Below are positions 11,334-24,275 of a stretch of DNA of 64,000 nt, piece after piece (positions within the stretch are counted from its first letter, which is position 1; the number at the start of each line of letters is the position of its first letter). The stretch comes from Inia geoffrensis (lineage: Eukaryota; Chordata; Mammalia; Artiodactyla; Iniidae), in NCBI GenBank assembly GCA_036417435.1, contig CM070901.1, positions 8,220,001 to 8,284,000 on the forward strand, in the 5' to 3' direction. A program made the translations under genes and the position numbers. The notes beneath the pieces are model-generated. The model saw only the letters and a program-made list of their open reading frames with translations. It was not told where the DNA came from and did no database searches.

Positions 11334-13058
11334 TCAGGTCAGGTAGGGAGGAGATGAGAAAATTGGGTGAATAATTTTTATCAACTATTGGCAATCACCA
11401 TGATGCATGTTTGGGATCAGTAAAGAAAGAAATTTCTAATAAATAGAGCTAGTCAAGAAGAAATAGTTTCAGAAAGTAATGAACTCCAATGGTGGGAAAT
11501 GCTCAAGCAGAAGCTAAGTGACCATCTGTCAGGGATGTTGTAGAAGGGAGACTCTCACTGAGTGGAAGGCTATGCTAAATTATCTCTAAGGCTATTTCCA
11601 ACCCCTGAGATTCTATAATTCAATGAAGGTGAGCTTGAAGAAAACCCCAAAGAACTATTAAATAACTCTGTGTATTCAAACATATATATCAGCAGTTAAT
11701 TTCAAACCAACCATTAACTTCATCTAAGAATTTAATTTGTCTCAGAAATTTGAAGAAAATGGTCATAAAAAGGAAACAGCAAAATCCCTTACCTGCATGG
11801 ATGATCTATTTAATGGTTTTCAAATTATGCTCTTTATATATCTTGGGAACAGAGAGAAACCTTGCAGCTATCTCATAGGCATCCTCAAGGCAGAAAGTAT
11901 TGGAGGGCAGAAAAAGGAAGATAAGCAAGTGAGGATTCAGATCCCCCAGATCCACTATAACCAGGGCAGTTCAACCTTTATCTCAATTTTATATATTGAC
12001 TTTCTGAGTAACATATATTACTTGAATAAGATAAGTCATGGCTGAGGAATTTTGATCAGAACTAACCTAGTTCATGCAAGAATAATGCAATTTCTGGTTA
12101 ATTCAGCATTAAAAAATAACATCAAATTACAGAATATTACAGATCCATTGTGAAAGTTATAGGAAAATAGATTTTCCTCAGGGAGAAACTATGTAAATAT
12201 GCTATTAATTGACTATTTCAAATAATCAACATTTTGGTCCACTAGAATGTATGGATCATGGGTATTTGAGGATATCTATAATTACATATTTTATTGATAA
12301 ATTCCCCGAATCAAGAAAAATACTTGGTATAGAGACAGTGATCATTAAAGTTTATTGGACTAATTAATTAATAGAAATGTCAGTGTTTTTCCAATTTAGG
12401 CTAACTTCAAAAATACTACATTGAGAGTTCTGCTTTTAGCTAGGATGTTCACCAAAAAAAAGAAAAAAATCATTTCTGCCTTAATTCTGAGAAAAGCCTA
12501 GGTAAAATGAAATACTATATATTTCTTTAAAGCCACTGAAGAAGAGTGGGTACAACAAATTCCAGAGATGGATAAACTCTCCCTTAAAAGTAGCCACTTG
12601 TAAGCATGAAATATGAGCTAATTCTGAAGGCCACTGAGCAAGAGTTAGCTTTCTTCAATCAGAAAAATTTTGCTGATAAAAGAACTAAGATAATTGTGAT
12701 AGTGATGAATCTGCTGGTATGATGGATAGGAATCTGAAGGTATCTCAAATATGGAGCTGTCCTTCCTGTCCACTAATTTTACCCGAAAGAACATTTGTAG
12801 AAGCAGGGCTGGGCAGAAGGAGATCTGATCATCTAATAGGACAGGTGGAAGCAGTCCGCTCTCACTCAGACACTTGAAAGCAGAGGTAAAATGATGGTCA
12901 TTAACCCAATCTGGACTTGGTCCAAAACTTCAGTAGATCATAAAGATGAACCCCTCACTCTGGACACTTGACAAAGGAAAGTGCACGAACTTTCTGAAAC
13001 AAAATATTATCTGCTTCAGTCTCTTCCATTCTTTCATATACGATAAATAACACACAAT
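11334..13058. other. Mostly unassigned sequence
   Basis: No gene recognised. The piece 11570-11630, with 'ctaaggctatttccaacccc' followed by 'gagattctataattc', resembles the 3' end of ancient CR1/L3-type LINEs, but the match is weak. The 102-codon frame at 11737-12045 has no recognisable product. Confidence 0.35.
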
Positions 13059-13172
13059 AAAAATTTATGGCTCTTAGATAGCCTCATCCACCAGAGGGCA
13101 CACAGCAGAAGCAGGAAGAACTACAACCCTGCAGCCTGTGGAAAACCACATTCACAGAAAGATATAGACAAT

Positions 13173-14070
13173 ATGAAAAGGCAGAGGGCTATGTACCAGA
13201 TGAAGAAACAAGATAAAATCCCAGAAAAACAACTAAATGAAGTGGAGATAGGAAACCTTCCAGAAAAATAAATCAGAATAATGATAGTGAAGATGATCCA
13301 GGACCTCAGAAAAAGAATGGAGACAAAGATCGAGATGATGCAAGAAATGTTTAACAGAGATTTAGAAGAATTAAAGGACAGAGATGAACAATACAAGAAG
13401 TGAAATGAAAAACACACTAGAAGGAATCAATAGCAGAATAACTGAGGCAGAAGAACGGATAAATGACCGGGAAGACAGAACGGAGGAATTCACTGCTGTG
13501 GAACAGATTAAAGGAAAAAGAATGAAAAGAAATGAAGACAGCCTAAGAGACCTCTGGGACAACATTAAATGCAACAACATTCAAATTAAAGGGGTCGCAG
13601 AAGGAGAAGAGAAAGAGAAAGGACCTGAGAAAATATTTGAAGAGATTATAGTCAAAAACTTCCCTAACATGGGAAAGGAAATAGCCACCCAAGTCCAGGG
13701 AGTGCAGAGACTCCCATACAAGATAAACCCAACGAGAAACACAACGAGACACATAGTAATCAAATTGGCAAAATTTAAAGACAAAGAAAAATTATTGAAA
13801 GCAGCAAGGGAAAAACGACAAATAACATACAATGGAACTCCCATAAGGTTAACAGATGATTTCTCAGCAGAAACTCAACAAGCCAGGAGGGACTGGCATG
13901 ATATACTTAAAGTGCTGAAAGGGAAGAACCTACACCAAAGATTACTCTACCTGGCAAGGATCTCATTCAGATTCCATGGAGAAATCAAAAGCTTTACAGA
14001 CAAGCAAAAGCTAAGAGAATTCAACACCACTAAACCAGCTCCACAACAAATGCTAAAGGAACTTCTCTAA
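13173..14070 (+). pseudogene. L1 ORF1 (RNA-binding protein), disrupted
   Basis: ORF1p of intact L1s is a trimeric coiled-coil RNA chaperone that packages L1 RNA in the cytoplasm. The start is taken at the ATG at 13173 (MKRQRAMYQM), the conserved first codons of this L1 type. Codon 33 is a stop (TAA 13269-13271). A further frame change leads into an open stretch of 228 codons (13384-14070). That stretch holds the end of the coiled coil (NSRITEAEERI), the RRM-like core and the C-terminal domain (DKEKLLKAAREKRQITY, ARRDWHDILKVLKGKNL). The C-terminal two thirds are thus intact in frame and the N-terminus is lost. ORF2 follows after 58 bases. Confidence 0.9.
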
Positions 14071-14128
14071 GTGGGAAACACAAGAGAAGAAGAGGAGCTA
14101 CAAAACCAAACCCAAAACAGTTAAGAAA

Positions 14129-17100
14129 ATGGTAATAAGAACATACATATTGATAATTACCTTCAATGTGAATGGATTAAATGCTCCCACCAAAAGACAC
14201 AGGCTTGCTGAATGGATACAAAAACAAGACCCATATACATGCTGTCTACAAGAGACCCACTTCAGACCTAGGGACACATTCAGACTGAAAGTGAGGGGAT
14301 GGAAAAAGATATTTCATGCAAATGGAAATCAAAAGTAAGCTGGAATAGCCATACTCATATCATATAAAATAGACTTTAAAATAAAGAATGTTATAAGAGA
14401 CAAAGAAGGACATTACATATTGATAGGGGATCAATCCAAAAATAAGAAATAACAACTATAAATAAATATGCACCCAACACAGGAGCACCTCAATACATAA
14501 GGCAACTGATAACAGCTATAAAAGAGGAAATCAACAGTAACACAATGAGAGTGGGGAATTATTATTGGGCAGATCATCCAAACAGAAAATTAATAAGGAA
14601 AGACAAGCTTTAAATTACACAATAGACCAGATAGATTTAATTGACATTTACAGGATATTCCATCCAAAAAGAGCAGATTACACTTTGTTCTCAACTGCAC
14701 ATGGAACATTCTCCAGGATAGATCACATCTTTGGTCACAAATCAAGCCTCAGTAAATTTAAGAAAATATAAATCATATCAAGCATCTTTTCTGACCACAG
14801 TGCTATGAGATTAGAAATCAATTACAGGGAAAAAAACGTAAAAAACACAAACATATGGAGGCTAAACAACACGCTACTGAATAACCAAGAAATCACTGAA
14901 GAAATCAAAGAGGAAATCAAAAAATATCTAGAGACAAATGATAATGAAAACATGATGACCCAAAACCTATGGGATGCAGCAAAAGCAGTTCTAAGAGGGC
15001 AGTTTATAGCTATACAAGCCTACCTGAAGAAACAAGAAAAATTTCAAATAAACAATCTAACCTTAAACCTAAAGAAAACGGAGAAAGAAGAACAAACAAA
15101 ACCCAAAGTTAGCAGAAGGTAAGAAATCATAAAGATCAGAACAGAAATAAAGGAAATAGAAACAAAGAAAACAATAGCAAAGATCAATAAAACTAAAACC
15201 TGGTTCTTTGAGAAGATAAACAAAATTGATAAAGCATTAGCCAGACTCATCAAGAAAAAGAGAGAGAGGACTCAAATCAATAAAATTAGAAATGCAAAGG
15301 GAGTAGTTACAACAGACACTGAAGAAATACAAAGCATCCTAAGAGACTACTACAAGCAACTCTATGTCAATAAAATGGACAATCTGGAAGAAATGGACAA
15401 ATTCTGAGAAAGGTATAACCTTCCAAGAACGAACCAGGAAAAAACAGAAAATATGAACAGACCAATCACAAGGAATGAAATTGAAACTGTGATTAAAAAT
15501 CTTCCAAAAAACAAAAGTCCAGGACCAGATGGCTTCACAGGTGAATTCTATCAAACGTTTAGAGAAGAGCTAACATCCATCCTTCTCAAACTCTTCCAAA
15601 AAGTTGCAGAGGAAGGGACACTCCCAAACTCATTCTATGAGGCCTCCATCACCCTGATACCAAAACCACACAAAGATACTACAAAAAAAGAAAATTGCAG
15701 ACCAATATCACTGATGAATATAGGTGCAAAAATCCTCAACAAAATACTAGCAAACAGAATCCAACAACACATTAAAAGGATCATACACCATGATCAAGTG
15801 GGATTGATCCCAGGGATGCAAGGATTCTTCAATATACGCAAATCGGTCAACGTGATACACCATATTAACAAACTGAAGAAGAAAAACCATACGATCATCT
15901 CAATAGATGCATAAAAAGCTTTTGACAAAATTCAACACCCATTTATGATAAAAACTCTCCACAAAGTGGGCATACAGGGAACCTACCTCAACATAATAAA
16001 GGCCGTATATGACAAACAGACAGCAAACATCATTCTGAATGTTGAAAAACTGAAAGTATTTCCTCTGAGATCAGGAACAAGACTAGGATGTCCATTCTTG
16101 CTACTATTATTCAACATAGCTTTGGAAGTCCTAGCCACGGCAATCAGAGAAGAAAAAGAAATAAAAGGAATACAAACTGGAAAAGAAGAAGTAAAACTGT
16201 CACTGTTGGCAGATGACATGATACTATACATAGAGATTCCTAGAGATGCCATCAGAAAACTACTAGAGCTAATCAATGAATCTGGTAAAGTTGCAGGATA
16301 CAAAATTGATGCACAGAAATCTCTTGCATTCCTATACACTAATGATGAAAAATCTAAAAGAGAAATTAAGAAAACACTCCCATTTACCATTGCAACCAAA
16401 AGAATAAAATACCTAGGAATAAACCTACCTAGGGAGACAAAAGACCTGTATGCAGAAAACTATAAGATACTGTTGGAAGAAACTAAAGATGATACCAACA
16501 GATGGAGAGATATACCCTGTTCTTGGATTGGAAGAATCAATATTGTGAAAATGACTATACTACCCAAAGCAATCTACAGATTCAATGCAATCCCTATCAA
16601 ATTACCAATGGCATTTTTTACAGAACTAGAACAAAAAGTCTTAAAATTTGTATGGAGACACAAAAGACCCCAAATAGCCAAAGCAGTCTTGAGGGAAAAA
16701 AACGGAGCTGGAGGCATCACACTCCCTGACTTCAGACTATACTACAAAGCTACAGTAATCAAGACAATATGGTACTGGCACAAAAACAGAAATACAGATC
16801 ATGGAACAGGATAGAAAGCCCAGAGATAAACCCACGTACCTCTTGTCAACTAATCTATGACAAAGAAGGCAAGTATATACAGTGGAGAAAAGACAGTCTC
16901 TTCAATAAGTGGTGCTGGGAAAACTGGGCAGCTACATGTAAAAGAATGAAATTAGAACACTCCCTAACACCATACACAAAAATAAACTCAAAATGGATTA
17001 GAGACCTAAATGGAAGACTGGACACCATCAAACTCTTAGAGAAAAACATAGGAAGAACACTCTTTGACATAAATCACAGCAAGATCTTTTTTGATCCACC

Positions 17101-17912
17101 TCCCAGAGTAATGGAAATAAAAACAAAAATAAACAAATGGGACCTTATGAAACTTAAAGCTTTTGCAAAGCAAAGGAAACTACATACAACACGAAAAGAC
17201 AACATTCAGAATGGGAAAAAAATTTGCAAATGGATCAACGGACAAAGGATTTATCTCCAAAATATATAAACAGCTCATGCAGCTCAATATTAAAAAAATC
17301 AAGCAACCCAATCAAAATATGGGCAGAAGACCTAAAGAGACATTTCTCCAAAGAGGACATACAGATGGCCTAGAAGCACGTGAAAAGCTGCTCAACATCA
17401 CTAATTATTAGAGAAATGCAAAGCAAAACTCCAATGAGTTATCACCTCAAAGCAGTCAGAGTGGGCATCAACAGAAAATCTACAACAACAAGTGCTGGAG
17501 AGGGTGTGGAGAAAAGGGAACCCCCTTGCACTGTTGGCGGGAATGTAAATTGATACAGCCACTATGGAGGTTCCTTAAAAGACTAAAAATAGAACTACCA
17601 TACAACCCAGCAATCCCACTATTGGGCATATACCCAGAGAAAACCAGAATTCAAAAAGACACGTGCACCCCAATGTTCACTGCAGCACTATTTACAATAG
17701 CCAGGTCATGGAAGCAACTGAAATGCCCATCGACAGACGAATGGATAAAGATGTGGTACATATATACAATGGAATATTACTCAGCCATAAAAAGGAACGA
17801 AATTGGGTCATCTGTAGAGACGTTGATGAATCTAGAGACTGTCATACAGAGTGAAGTAAGTCAGAAAGAGAAAAACAAATATCGCATATTACCGCATATA
17901 TGTGGAACCTAG
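14129..17912 (+). pseudogene. L1 ORF2 (endonuclease-reverse transcriptase), disrupted
   Basis: ORF2p nicks target DNA and reverse-transcribes L1 RNA. The conserved start MVIRTYILIITFNVNGLNAPTK lies at 14129. The endonuclease has QETHF (about 14260), but a stop follows at 14336-14338 and the GDFNT region near 14555 is lost. The reverse transcriptase occupies 15453-16814. A stop replaces Glu in DAEKAFD (TAA 15912-15914), and the catalytic FADD is LADD at about 16207 (ADD kept, Phe to Leu). The C-terminal part with the Cys motif (CWRGCG...CWRECK, about 17490-17550) continues to HICGT and the stop at 17912. At least seven open segments cover what should be one frame of roughly 1,250 codons. Confidence 0.92.
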
Positions 17913-18217
17913 AAAAATGGTACCAATGAACCTGTTTGCAGGGCAGTAATTGAGACACAGATGTAGAGAACAAACATATGAACACCAAGGGTGGAAAGTG
18001 GCGGGGGGGTGGGGACAGTGGTGGGATGAATTGGGAGATTGGGATTGACATGTATACACTGATGTGTATAAAATGGATGACTAGTAAGAACCTGCTGTAT
18101 ATATAAAAAAAAATTTATGAGACCAACAAATGAATAGGAAAACATGACCCATAATCAAGAGAAAAAATGATTAACAGAAACAGATCCAACAACGACCCAG
18201 ACTCAGATTTAACAAGA

Positions 18218-18258
18218 AATTATATATATGTGTGTGTGTATGGATATATATATAATTT
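18218..18258. repeat. AT/GT-rich inverted repeat
   Basis: Left arm AAATTATATATAT (18218-18230) pairs with ATATATATAATTT (about 18246-18258) around a GT-rich loop. It could extrude as a hairpin or cruciform. Confidence 0.7.
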
Positions 18259-18259
18259 A

Positions 18260-19680
18260 GAGTAAATATTTTTCAAAATGCATTAGAAAGATAAGAATTC
18301 TACAAATTCTAAAACTAGGAAATCTAAAAAATAACCAAAAGAGAATTATAGAACTGAAAAAAAAAGCATCTTTGAAATAAGAAAATCATTCTATGGGCTT
18401 AAAGCAGACTAGATACCATGGAAGAAAAGAGTAGTGAACCCAAATATAGGCTAATAGAAATGATTCAAATGGAAGCACAGGGGAAAAACTAAACAGAAAC
18501 TCGGAGACCCATGCAATAAGACATATGTTAACATTGAAGCCCCAGATACGGAGGTAAGAAAGGGAATGGGGAAGAAATTTTTTTAAAAATTCCATGGCCA
18601 TGATTCTTCCACTTTTCCACAAATAAAGAAATTCATCAACCCATATGTCCAAGAGGCTCAGAGAACACTTTACAGGACAAAATAAAAAACAGTAAGAACA
18701 AACCCACGTGCATATCATAGAGAAGCTGGGGTTGGGGGGTGGAGAAGAGGACAGTCATATTATGTTCAGGGTGATGAGAATAAAAGCTAAAACACAAGAG
18801 ATTTACAACTTAAAAATGCTGAAAGAAAAATTATCCGTCTTGAAGTCCACACCCAGTGAAAATATCCCTGACATATGAGAGCAATTACAGAAACTTTCAG
18901 ACAAATAAAAGCTTCATAACTTCCTTCCACCAAGCTGCACTGTTAGAGCTCTAAAGAGCATTCTTCTGCCAAAGGAAGATGATCCAAGATAGAAAAAAGG
19001 AATAAAGAGGACCAGAAAGGGATAATAAATGGGTAAACAAAATATTATTTTAAACATTTTTTTAGAGGACTATTAACTATGTAAAACAAGTATAATAATA
19101 TATTGTGGTATGTACACTATATGCAGAAAAAAATTACATGCCAACAATAGCTCAAAGAATAGAAACAGTAGGGCTGCATAGTTATTTTGGTGACTGTGAA
19201 TTAGAATATTAATTTAAAGAAGACTGTGATAAGTACTTGATCTCTCGTGCAACCACAGAATGTAAAACAAAGAGAAACAGCCAAAGAGTCAATGGAGGGA
19301 TAAAGTGAAATACATATACATACAAGGAAGGGGGCATAGGAAGCACGAAACTGAGAATAGATGACAGAAGCAGAGAACCAATAAAAAGAAGGTGGACTTA
19401 GACCCAAACCTATCATTAATCATATTAAATATAAACAGACTAGTCATTCCAAATAAAATATGGAGATTATTTGACTGTAATTTACAATAAACATGCTATT
19501 TATGAAATCATTAAATATAAGGACATGGATGAAAAGGATGGAAAAGATAAACCATGTAAGTACTAATCATGAGAAATAAAGTATGACTATATTAATAATA
19601 CCAAAGTAAACTTCAATACAAGACGTATTACACAGATAAAGAGGGATATTCATAAAATACAGCACTCAAGTAAGCCAAAG
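18260..19680 (+). mobile_element. Ancient L1M or HAL1-like fragment
   Basis: Decayed ORF1-like text (18380-18720, e.g. the 'caagaggctcagagaacac' block at 18649) passes into text resembling the start of L1 ORF2 (19410-19680, 'attaaatataaacagact' and 'agataaagagggatattc'). No reading frame survives. The order fits an old L1M. A HAL1 element, which carries only ORF1, is possible for the first part. Confidence 0.55.
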
Positions 19681-20880
19681 GCATTTTCCTCTCTTTGCTC
19701 TCAACGTCCTGGATTTTCCCACATCCCCTCTCTGTCGCAAAAACAATAGTGTGTGAGCTTTGAGGTTGCTTCAACCTCCAAACAAATCAGCTACTGAACA
19801 TCCAAGACCACTGAAAGAAATTTTGAGACATTTTCCCTCTCTTCGAAAGTAACTTTGAACTAACTCTCTTTTTTTTTTTTTTTTAACTTAGAAAACTGCT
19901 TTTTTCTGGTACTTACACATTTTCCCCAAATTAAAGCTTTATTAAATTTTAATTCTCAGGATAATACTTTGTAAAGAACGTGGATTTAAATATTAGGAAA
20001 TATGTCGGTTGCTGTACCTGTTAAGTGACTGAAGCATGGGGAGTTCACAGATAGGTACCACTGAGTATAGCCCACAGTTTAGCTGCAGAGACAAATAAGC
20101 GAGTAATTGCAATGCTTCACGAAAGGTATACAAGGGTTGCTCACTAGAAGCAATGGGGGCACAGGCAAAGCTTCTGATTCCTTCTAGATTCTGAGAGGAA
20201 GGGTGATCAGGGAGTGTTCAATCTTGTGTAAGAGTGCCCTTTGCAATACATTGTAAGTTGGAGGAAACCATCATGAACCACTGTTCCTCTCTGTGTCCTC
20301 TTGGAAGTACTTTACGATGATTTTTAATTAAGTGAGAGACAAATTTAAATATCTGGTCTGAATTCAACATGCAAGATAATATCATGCAGAGAGACTGACT
20401 GACAGAAAACAACATTCACAAAAATTATATTTAGCTTGCCGAATGTACACTCTGAATGTATACTTTATCATCTTCTATGACAATTCATCCTCATGCCTGC
20501 AAATTACTATGAAAAACCAAACTGTATAAATCATAATATTCTTGAACTAGAGGTTCTATATTTAAACATTTTTTCTTTTCAACTGCTATAAATAGCACTA
20601 AGAATATATCAAAGGTGATAATGAGTATAAAATTTTTAATAATGGGCAACTTTCTTATAACAGGAAAAAATGAAATAGCACAGATAAATATATAACTCGA
20701 AATACTCACTTTGGTCAATAAATTCAATCTCCAATGCAATTAAGCTAACTGATTTTCACTTCTTCCCTCTGTATTTCCCACTATCTTTGAGAGAATAGAA
20801 ATAACAGCAAAATGGCCAAAAATATGTTAAAAACTGATAGATGAGAAAATGACTTGGCATAAACTCAAATTACATATTGA
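19681..20880. other. Unassigned sequence
   Basis: T-rich run at 19869-19884. No gene or clearly recognisable repeat. 20150-20230 has weak L2-like flavour only. Confidence 0.35.
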
Positions 20881-20890
20881 TAAATTATAT

Positions 20891-21354
20891 ATATTTTTAA
20901 TTGAAGTATAGTTGATTTACAATATTATGTTAGTTTCAGGTGTACAGAAAGGTGATTGATTCAGTTATATTTTTTCAGATTATTTTCCACTATAGGTTAT
21001 TGCAAGGTATTAAATATAGTTCCCTGTGCTATACAGTAAATCCTTGTTGCTTATATTTTATATATAGTAGTGTATCTCTGTGTATATATTTCACATATAG
21101 TAGTGTGTATCTGTTATCCCCCCGCCCCCATCTCTTTCCCCTTTGGTAACCATACATTTGTTTTCTATGTCTGTGAGTCTGTTTTTGTTTTGTAAATAAA
21201 TTCACTTGTATTATTTTTTAGATTACACATATAAGTGATATCATATAATATTTGTCTTTCTCTGACTTACTTCACTTTGCATGATAATCTCTAGGTTCAT
21301 CCAGTTGCTACAAATGACAATATTTCATTCTTTTTTATGGCTGAGTAATATTGG
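20891..21354 (-). mobile_element. L1 3' end (5' truncated), with TSD
   Basis: Antisense artiodactyl-type L1 3' UTR: from the 'attgaagtatagttgattta' block at the left to the reverse complement of the EYYSAIK codons at 21335-21354. A 10-base duplication TAAATTATAT at 20881-20890 and 21355-21364 flanks it. Confidence 0.88.
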
Positions 21355-21504
21355 TAAATTATATTTTAAACCCAGCATAAATTTATCCCTTGTATTAAAT
21401 TGGCTAAAGACATTGCTACCCCAATTCCAAGTCTATTTTATAAGTAATAGTGCTCTCAGATGTTAACAGCAATGTGCACTATAGTCCTGCAAAAGCTGTC
21501 TGAG

Positions 21505-21585
21505 AGCTGAGACCAAGTCTGGCATGTCTTTATACCTACTACAAGCCTTAGTGCACTGTCTTGAATATAAGAAGCTGTCAACAGT
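21505..21585 (+). mobile_element. L2 LINE 3' end fragment
   Basis: 'ctgagaccaagtctgg' then 'tagtgcactgtcttgaa' and 'gtcaacagttttt' follow the order of the L2 tail. Short and diverged. Confidence 0.4.
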
Positions 21586-21639
21586 TTTTTGTACTACATA
21601 CCATGCTGCATACATAAACTTTCTTATTCTCTCCTCCAT

Positions 21640-23090
21640 TCATCTTAGCATTTAATATTTTCATTTCATGATCTCTGTGCTGAATAATGGATACATTCTT
21701 TTAATATTTCTTTCAGTCCCCCAATTCTCTCTTAAGCCGTTCTTTTTCCTTCAGATCTGTCTACTAATTTTATATCATGTTGCTCATTCCTCAGAATTCA
21801 ATCTGCTCTATGTCTTTTAATATTTTAACCTACTTATTTTGCATTCTGTATCTTATATTTCCTGTATCATGATACTTTCTGGGTCTAACTCTTCTGCCTG
21901 CTCTATCTGTTCCCACCTATGCATGGTAACCTGCTTTTCTGTGTGCTTATTTTATATTATTTGTTAGTGAGCACATATTTCTTGGGACTTCATTGTGGAG
22001 ATTCTTCAAGGCTTAGTTTAAAGGTGGCTTCTCTCAGATAGGATATGTATTTGGTTCTGCCATGCAAGAGCACATCCAATTAACATTAACTTTTTGGCTT
22101 AAAGGTTTTAGGGCCAGGTACCCGATATCAGGAATTCATTACTGAGGGTAGGGATCTGGCTACCAAATAAGTGCAGAGCTTATTATTTTCATTCATCAAT
22201 TGCTAACATTAAGTGGCTGGCATAATTCCAGCTCACTCTTACTTTGAAGAGATGCTTTATATTCAAGCTCTAAAGAGTTGGTATCAAGGAGGATGTATTA
22301 GTTTCCTGTGGCAACTGTAAGAAATCTAGTGGCTTACAACAATATAAGTTTATTATCTAACAGTTCTATAGTTGAAAATGAAGTTTGAAATGGATCTCAT
22401 CTAGCTAGAATCAAGGTGTCACCAATGCCAAGTTCCTTTGTGGAGACTCTATAGGAAAATTTGTTTCTCTGTCCTTTCCAGATTGCCTAGATTCTTGAAC
22501 TCCTGAACCTTCCCCTCCATCTAAAAGCCAGCAGTGGCTGCTCAAGTCTTCCTTACATTACATTGCTGTCACTGACTCTTCTGTCTCCCTCTTCTGCTTT
22601 TAAGGACATTTTGATTACACTGAGCCCACCTGGATGACCCAGGATAATTTTAATAATAATTATTTTAAGATCAGCTAATTAGCAACCATAGCTCCCCTTT
22701 GTTATGTAACATAACCTATTCACAGTTTCCAGAAATTAGGACATGAATATCTTTGAGTGGGGTCATTATTTCTGCCTATCACAGACAGGCTCTTAGAGTT
22801 TTATCCTTGAGTGGGCACTTTCTCTCCGGTCCTGAAAGCCCTGAAAATCATGAAGAGTGAAGTTCGACTTCACCAGATTTGTTAAATGCCTTCAAGGCTA
22901 AAAGTGGCTTCTGTGCTCTGCTTCCCACCCTAGGTTTCCTAATTGACTTAATATTTGCCTACATCCTGCCAGTTTCTTACACTCATGGTAGCTCACTGAT
23001 GCATTTAACAATATATTTTTTATAGTTTTTCTATAACTTCAGGTGTTTGGGAGAAAAAAAGTTGGTCAAGTTAACCTGTCCACTATACTA
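21640..23090 (-). mobile_element. Ancient L1M/HAL1 5' region, split by an MLT1
   Basis: The antisense of an old L1M or HAL1 N-terminal ORF1 and 5' UTR. Diagnostic pieces are the ORF1-type text at 21715-21790, 'catatttcttgggacttc' (21973) and 'ctctcagataggatatg' (22032). The right half resumes after 22793 (hydrophobic pyrimidine-rich text to about 23090). An MLT1 LTR was inserted later at 22293-22792. No reading frame survives. Confidence 0.55.
22293..22792 (-). mobile_element. MLT1 LTR (ERVL-MaLR)
   Basis: Reads TGTATTAGTTTCCTGTGGCA at its left end and '...cattatttctgcctatcaca' at its right, the reverse-complement ends of an MLT1C-like LTR. Internal marks are 'ggcttacaacaatataagtt', 'aaaagccagcagtggctg' and 'gattacactgagcccacc'. 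It is a solo LTR with no internal sequence. Confidence 0.85.
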
Positions 23091-23590
23091 CCATAAATGG
23101 GTGACACAGCAGCATGTTCTTCTAATTTCAGTTTAAAATGATATGTAATAACTAAGTACACTTTTACTAGAGTATATTTATATATCATCAGAGTAAGCTT
23201 TTTATCTTGTCTCATCTAAAAATATTTTTCATCTTCAGTTTTTCATGAGCATAGGTTAATCAAAGGGGAATCTGTCTTCTAGCTATTTCCTGGTTGCCAA
23301 GGATTTGCTTAGGTACCATTTCACCACCAATTCCTGACATACTCCTTGACATATAGAAGGAGCTCTGGCTTCTTCTTCAATTTAATTCTCCCCCACAGAT
23401 TTTTAATGAATACATCTCTATGCAGTTAATTTACTAGGATTAAAAGAAAACTAAATTAAATAGAACATCACCTCTACTCCCAAGGAAACTCTGAACCTGA
23501 TAGCAAATACAGCATGTAAACATAATTAGGCTACAGTGCCACACATGAAATAATCAAAACATTGTTGCTGGGTAAAATAGTGACACAAAA
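23091..23590. other. Unassigned sequence
   Basis: No gene or repeat family recognised. Confidence 0.4.
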
Positions 23591-23885
23591 ACAGAGTTAT
23601 CAATTGCACATTGGTGTAATAGGAAAGAAATCACAAGGGAAAAAAGCTCATACTGAGACTTTGAAAATGCGTAGAAGTTTGCCAAGTGAGAGAAGAAGGA
23701 AATCACATTCCAGGAAAAGCTAGAGGATGAGAAAAGGGGTGAATGTCAAGTAGCTTAACATAACTTGAAGGCGTATTGTTTTACAGAGTGGTGAATAATG
23801 AGGTGAGAAAGAGGACGGAGGTAGGCAAGGGTCATATCTTAGAAGGTATTAACCATACGAAACAATTTAAAAAGAAGTTCTTCCA

Positions 23886-24275
23886 GTAGTGCTTCCCAAA
23901 CCTGGATGCTCATCAAAATTGTTACATATATAGATTGCTGAGCCTTATCGCCCAACTTCCTAAACCAGAATCACCTTGGGTAAACAGTTTTTTTTGTTGT
24001 TTGTTTTTTTTTTTTTTTTTGCGGTACGCGGGCCTCTCACTGTTGTGGCCTCTCCCGTTGCGGAGCAACAGGCTCCGGACGCGCAGGCTCAGAGGCCAAG
24101 GCTCACGGGCCCAGCAGCTCCAGGGCATGTGGGATCTTCCCGGAATGGGGCACGAACCCGTGTCCCCTGCATCAGCAGGCAGACTCTCAACCACTGCAAC
24201 ACCAGGGAAGCCCTGGGTAAACAGTTTTAACAAGCTTCCAGGTCTCTGATATAAACTGTATCAGGCTTTAGGCAA
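23886..24275 (+). mobile_element. MER5-like hAT element split by a SINE
   Basis: Left half 'cagtagtgcttcccaaacct' with 'agattgctgagcc' and 'ccagaatcacctt' follows the order of MER5A/B (non-autonomous hAT-Charlie). After the SINE the text resumes with 'taacaagcttccaggt'. Its right terminal inverted repeat is too decayed to place. Confidence 0.65.
23991..24213 (-). mobile_element. CHR-type SINE with TSD, inside MER5-like element
   Basis: Poly-T at the left, GCGGTACGCGGGCC, and the antisense head ending GGGAAGCCC at 24213. Perfect 14-base duplication TGGGTAAACAGTTT at 23977-23990 and 24214-24227. Confidence 0.97.

Larger units (their letters stand above)
13070..18108 (+). mobile_element. Near-full-length L1, broken ORFs, with TSD
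   Basis: Starts inside the 5' UTR (about 100 bases left), followed by ORF1, a short spacer, ORF2, a 3' UTR with G-rich tract (17999-18020) and a short A tail. Flanked by an 11-base perfect duplication AAAAATTTATG at 13059-13069 and 18109-18119, so the 5' truncation happened at insertion. Its sequence is alignable with the 40-47 kb element but its 3' UTR is of a different type, indicating another L1 subfamily. Multiple stops make it non-autonomous. Confidence 0.93.
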
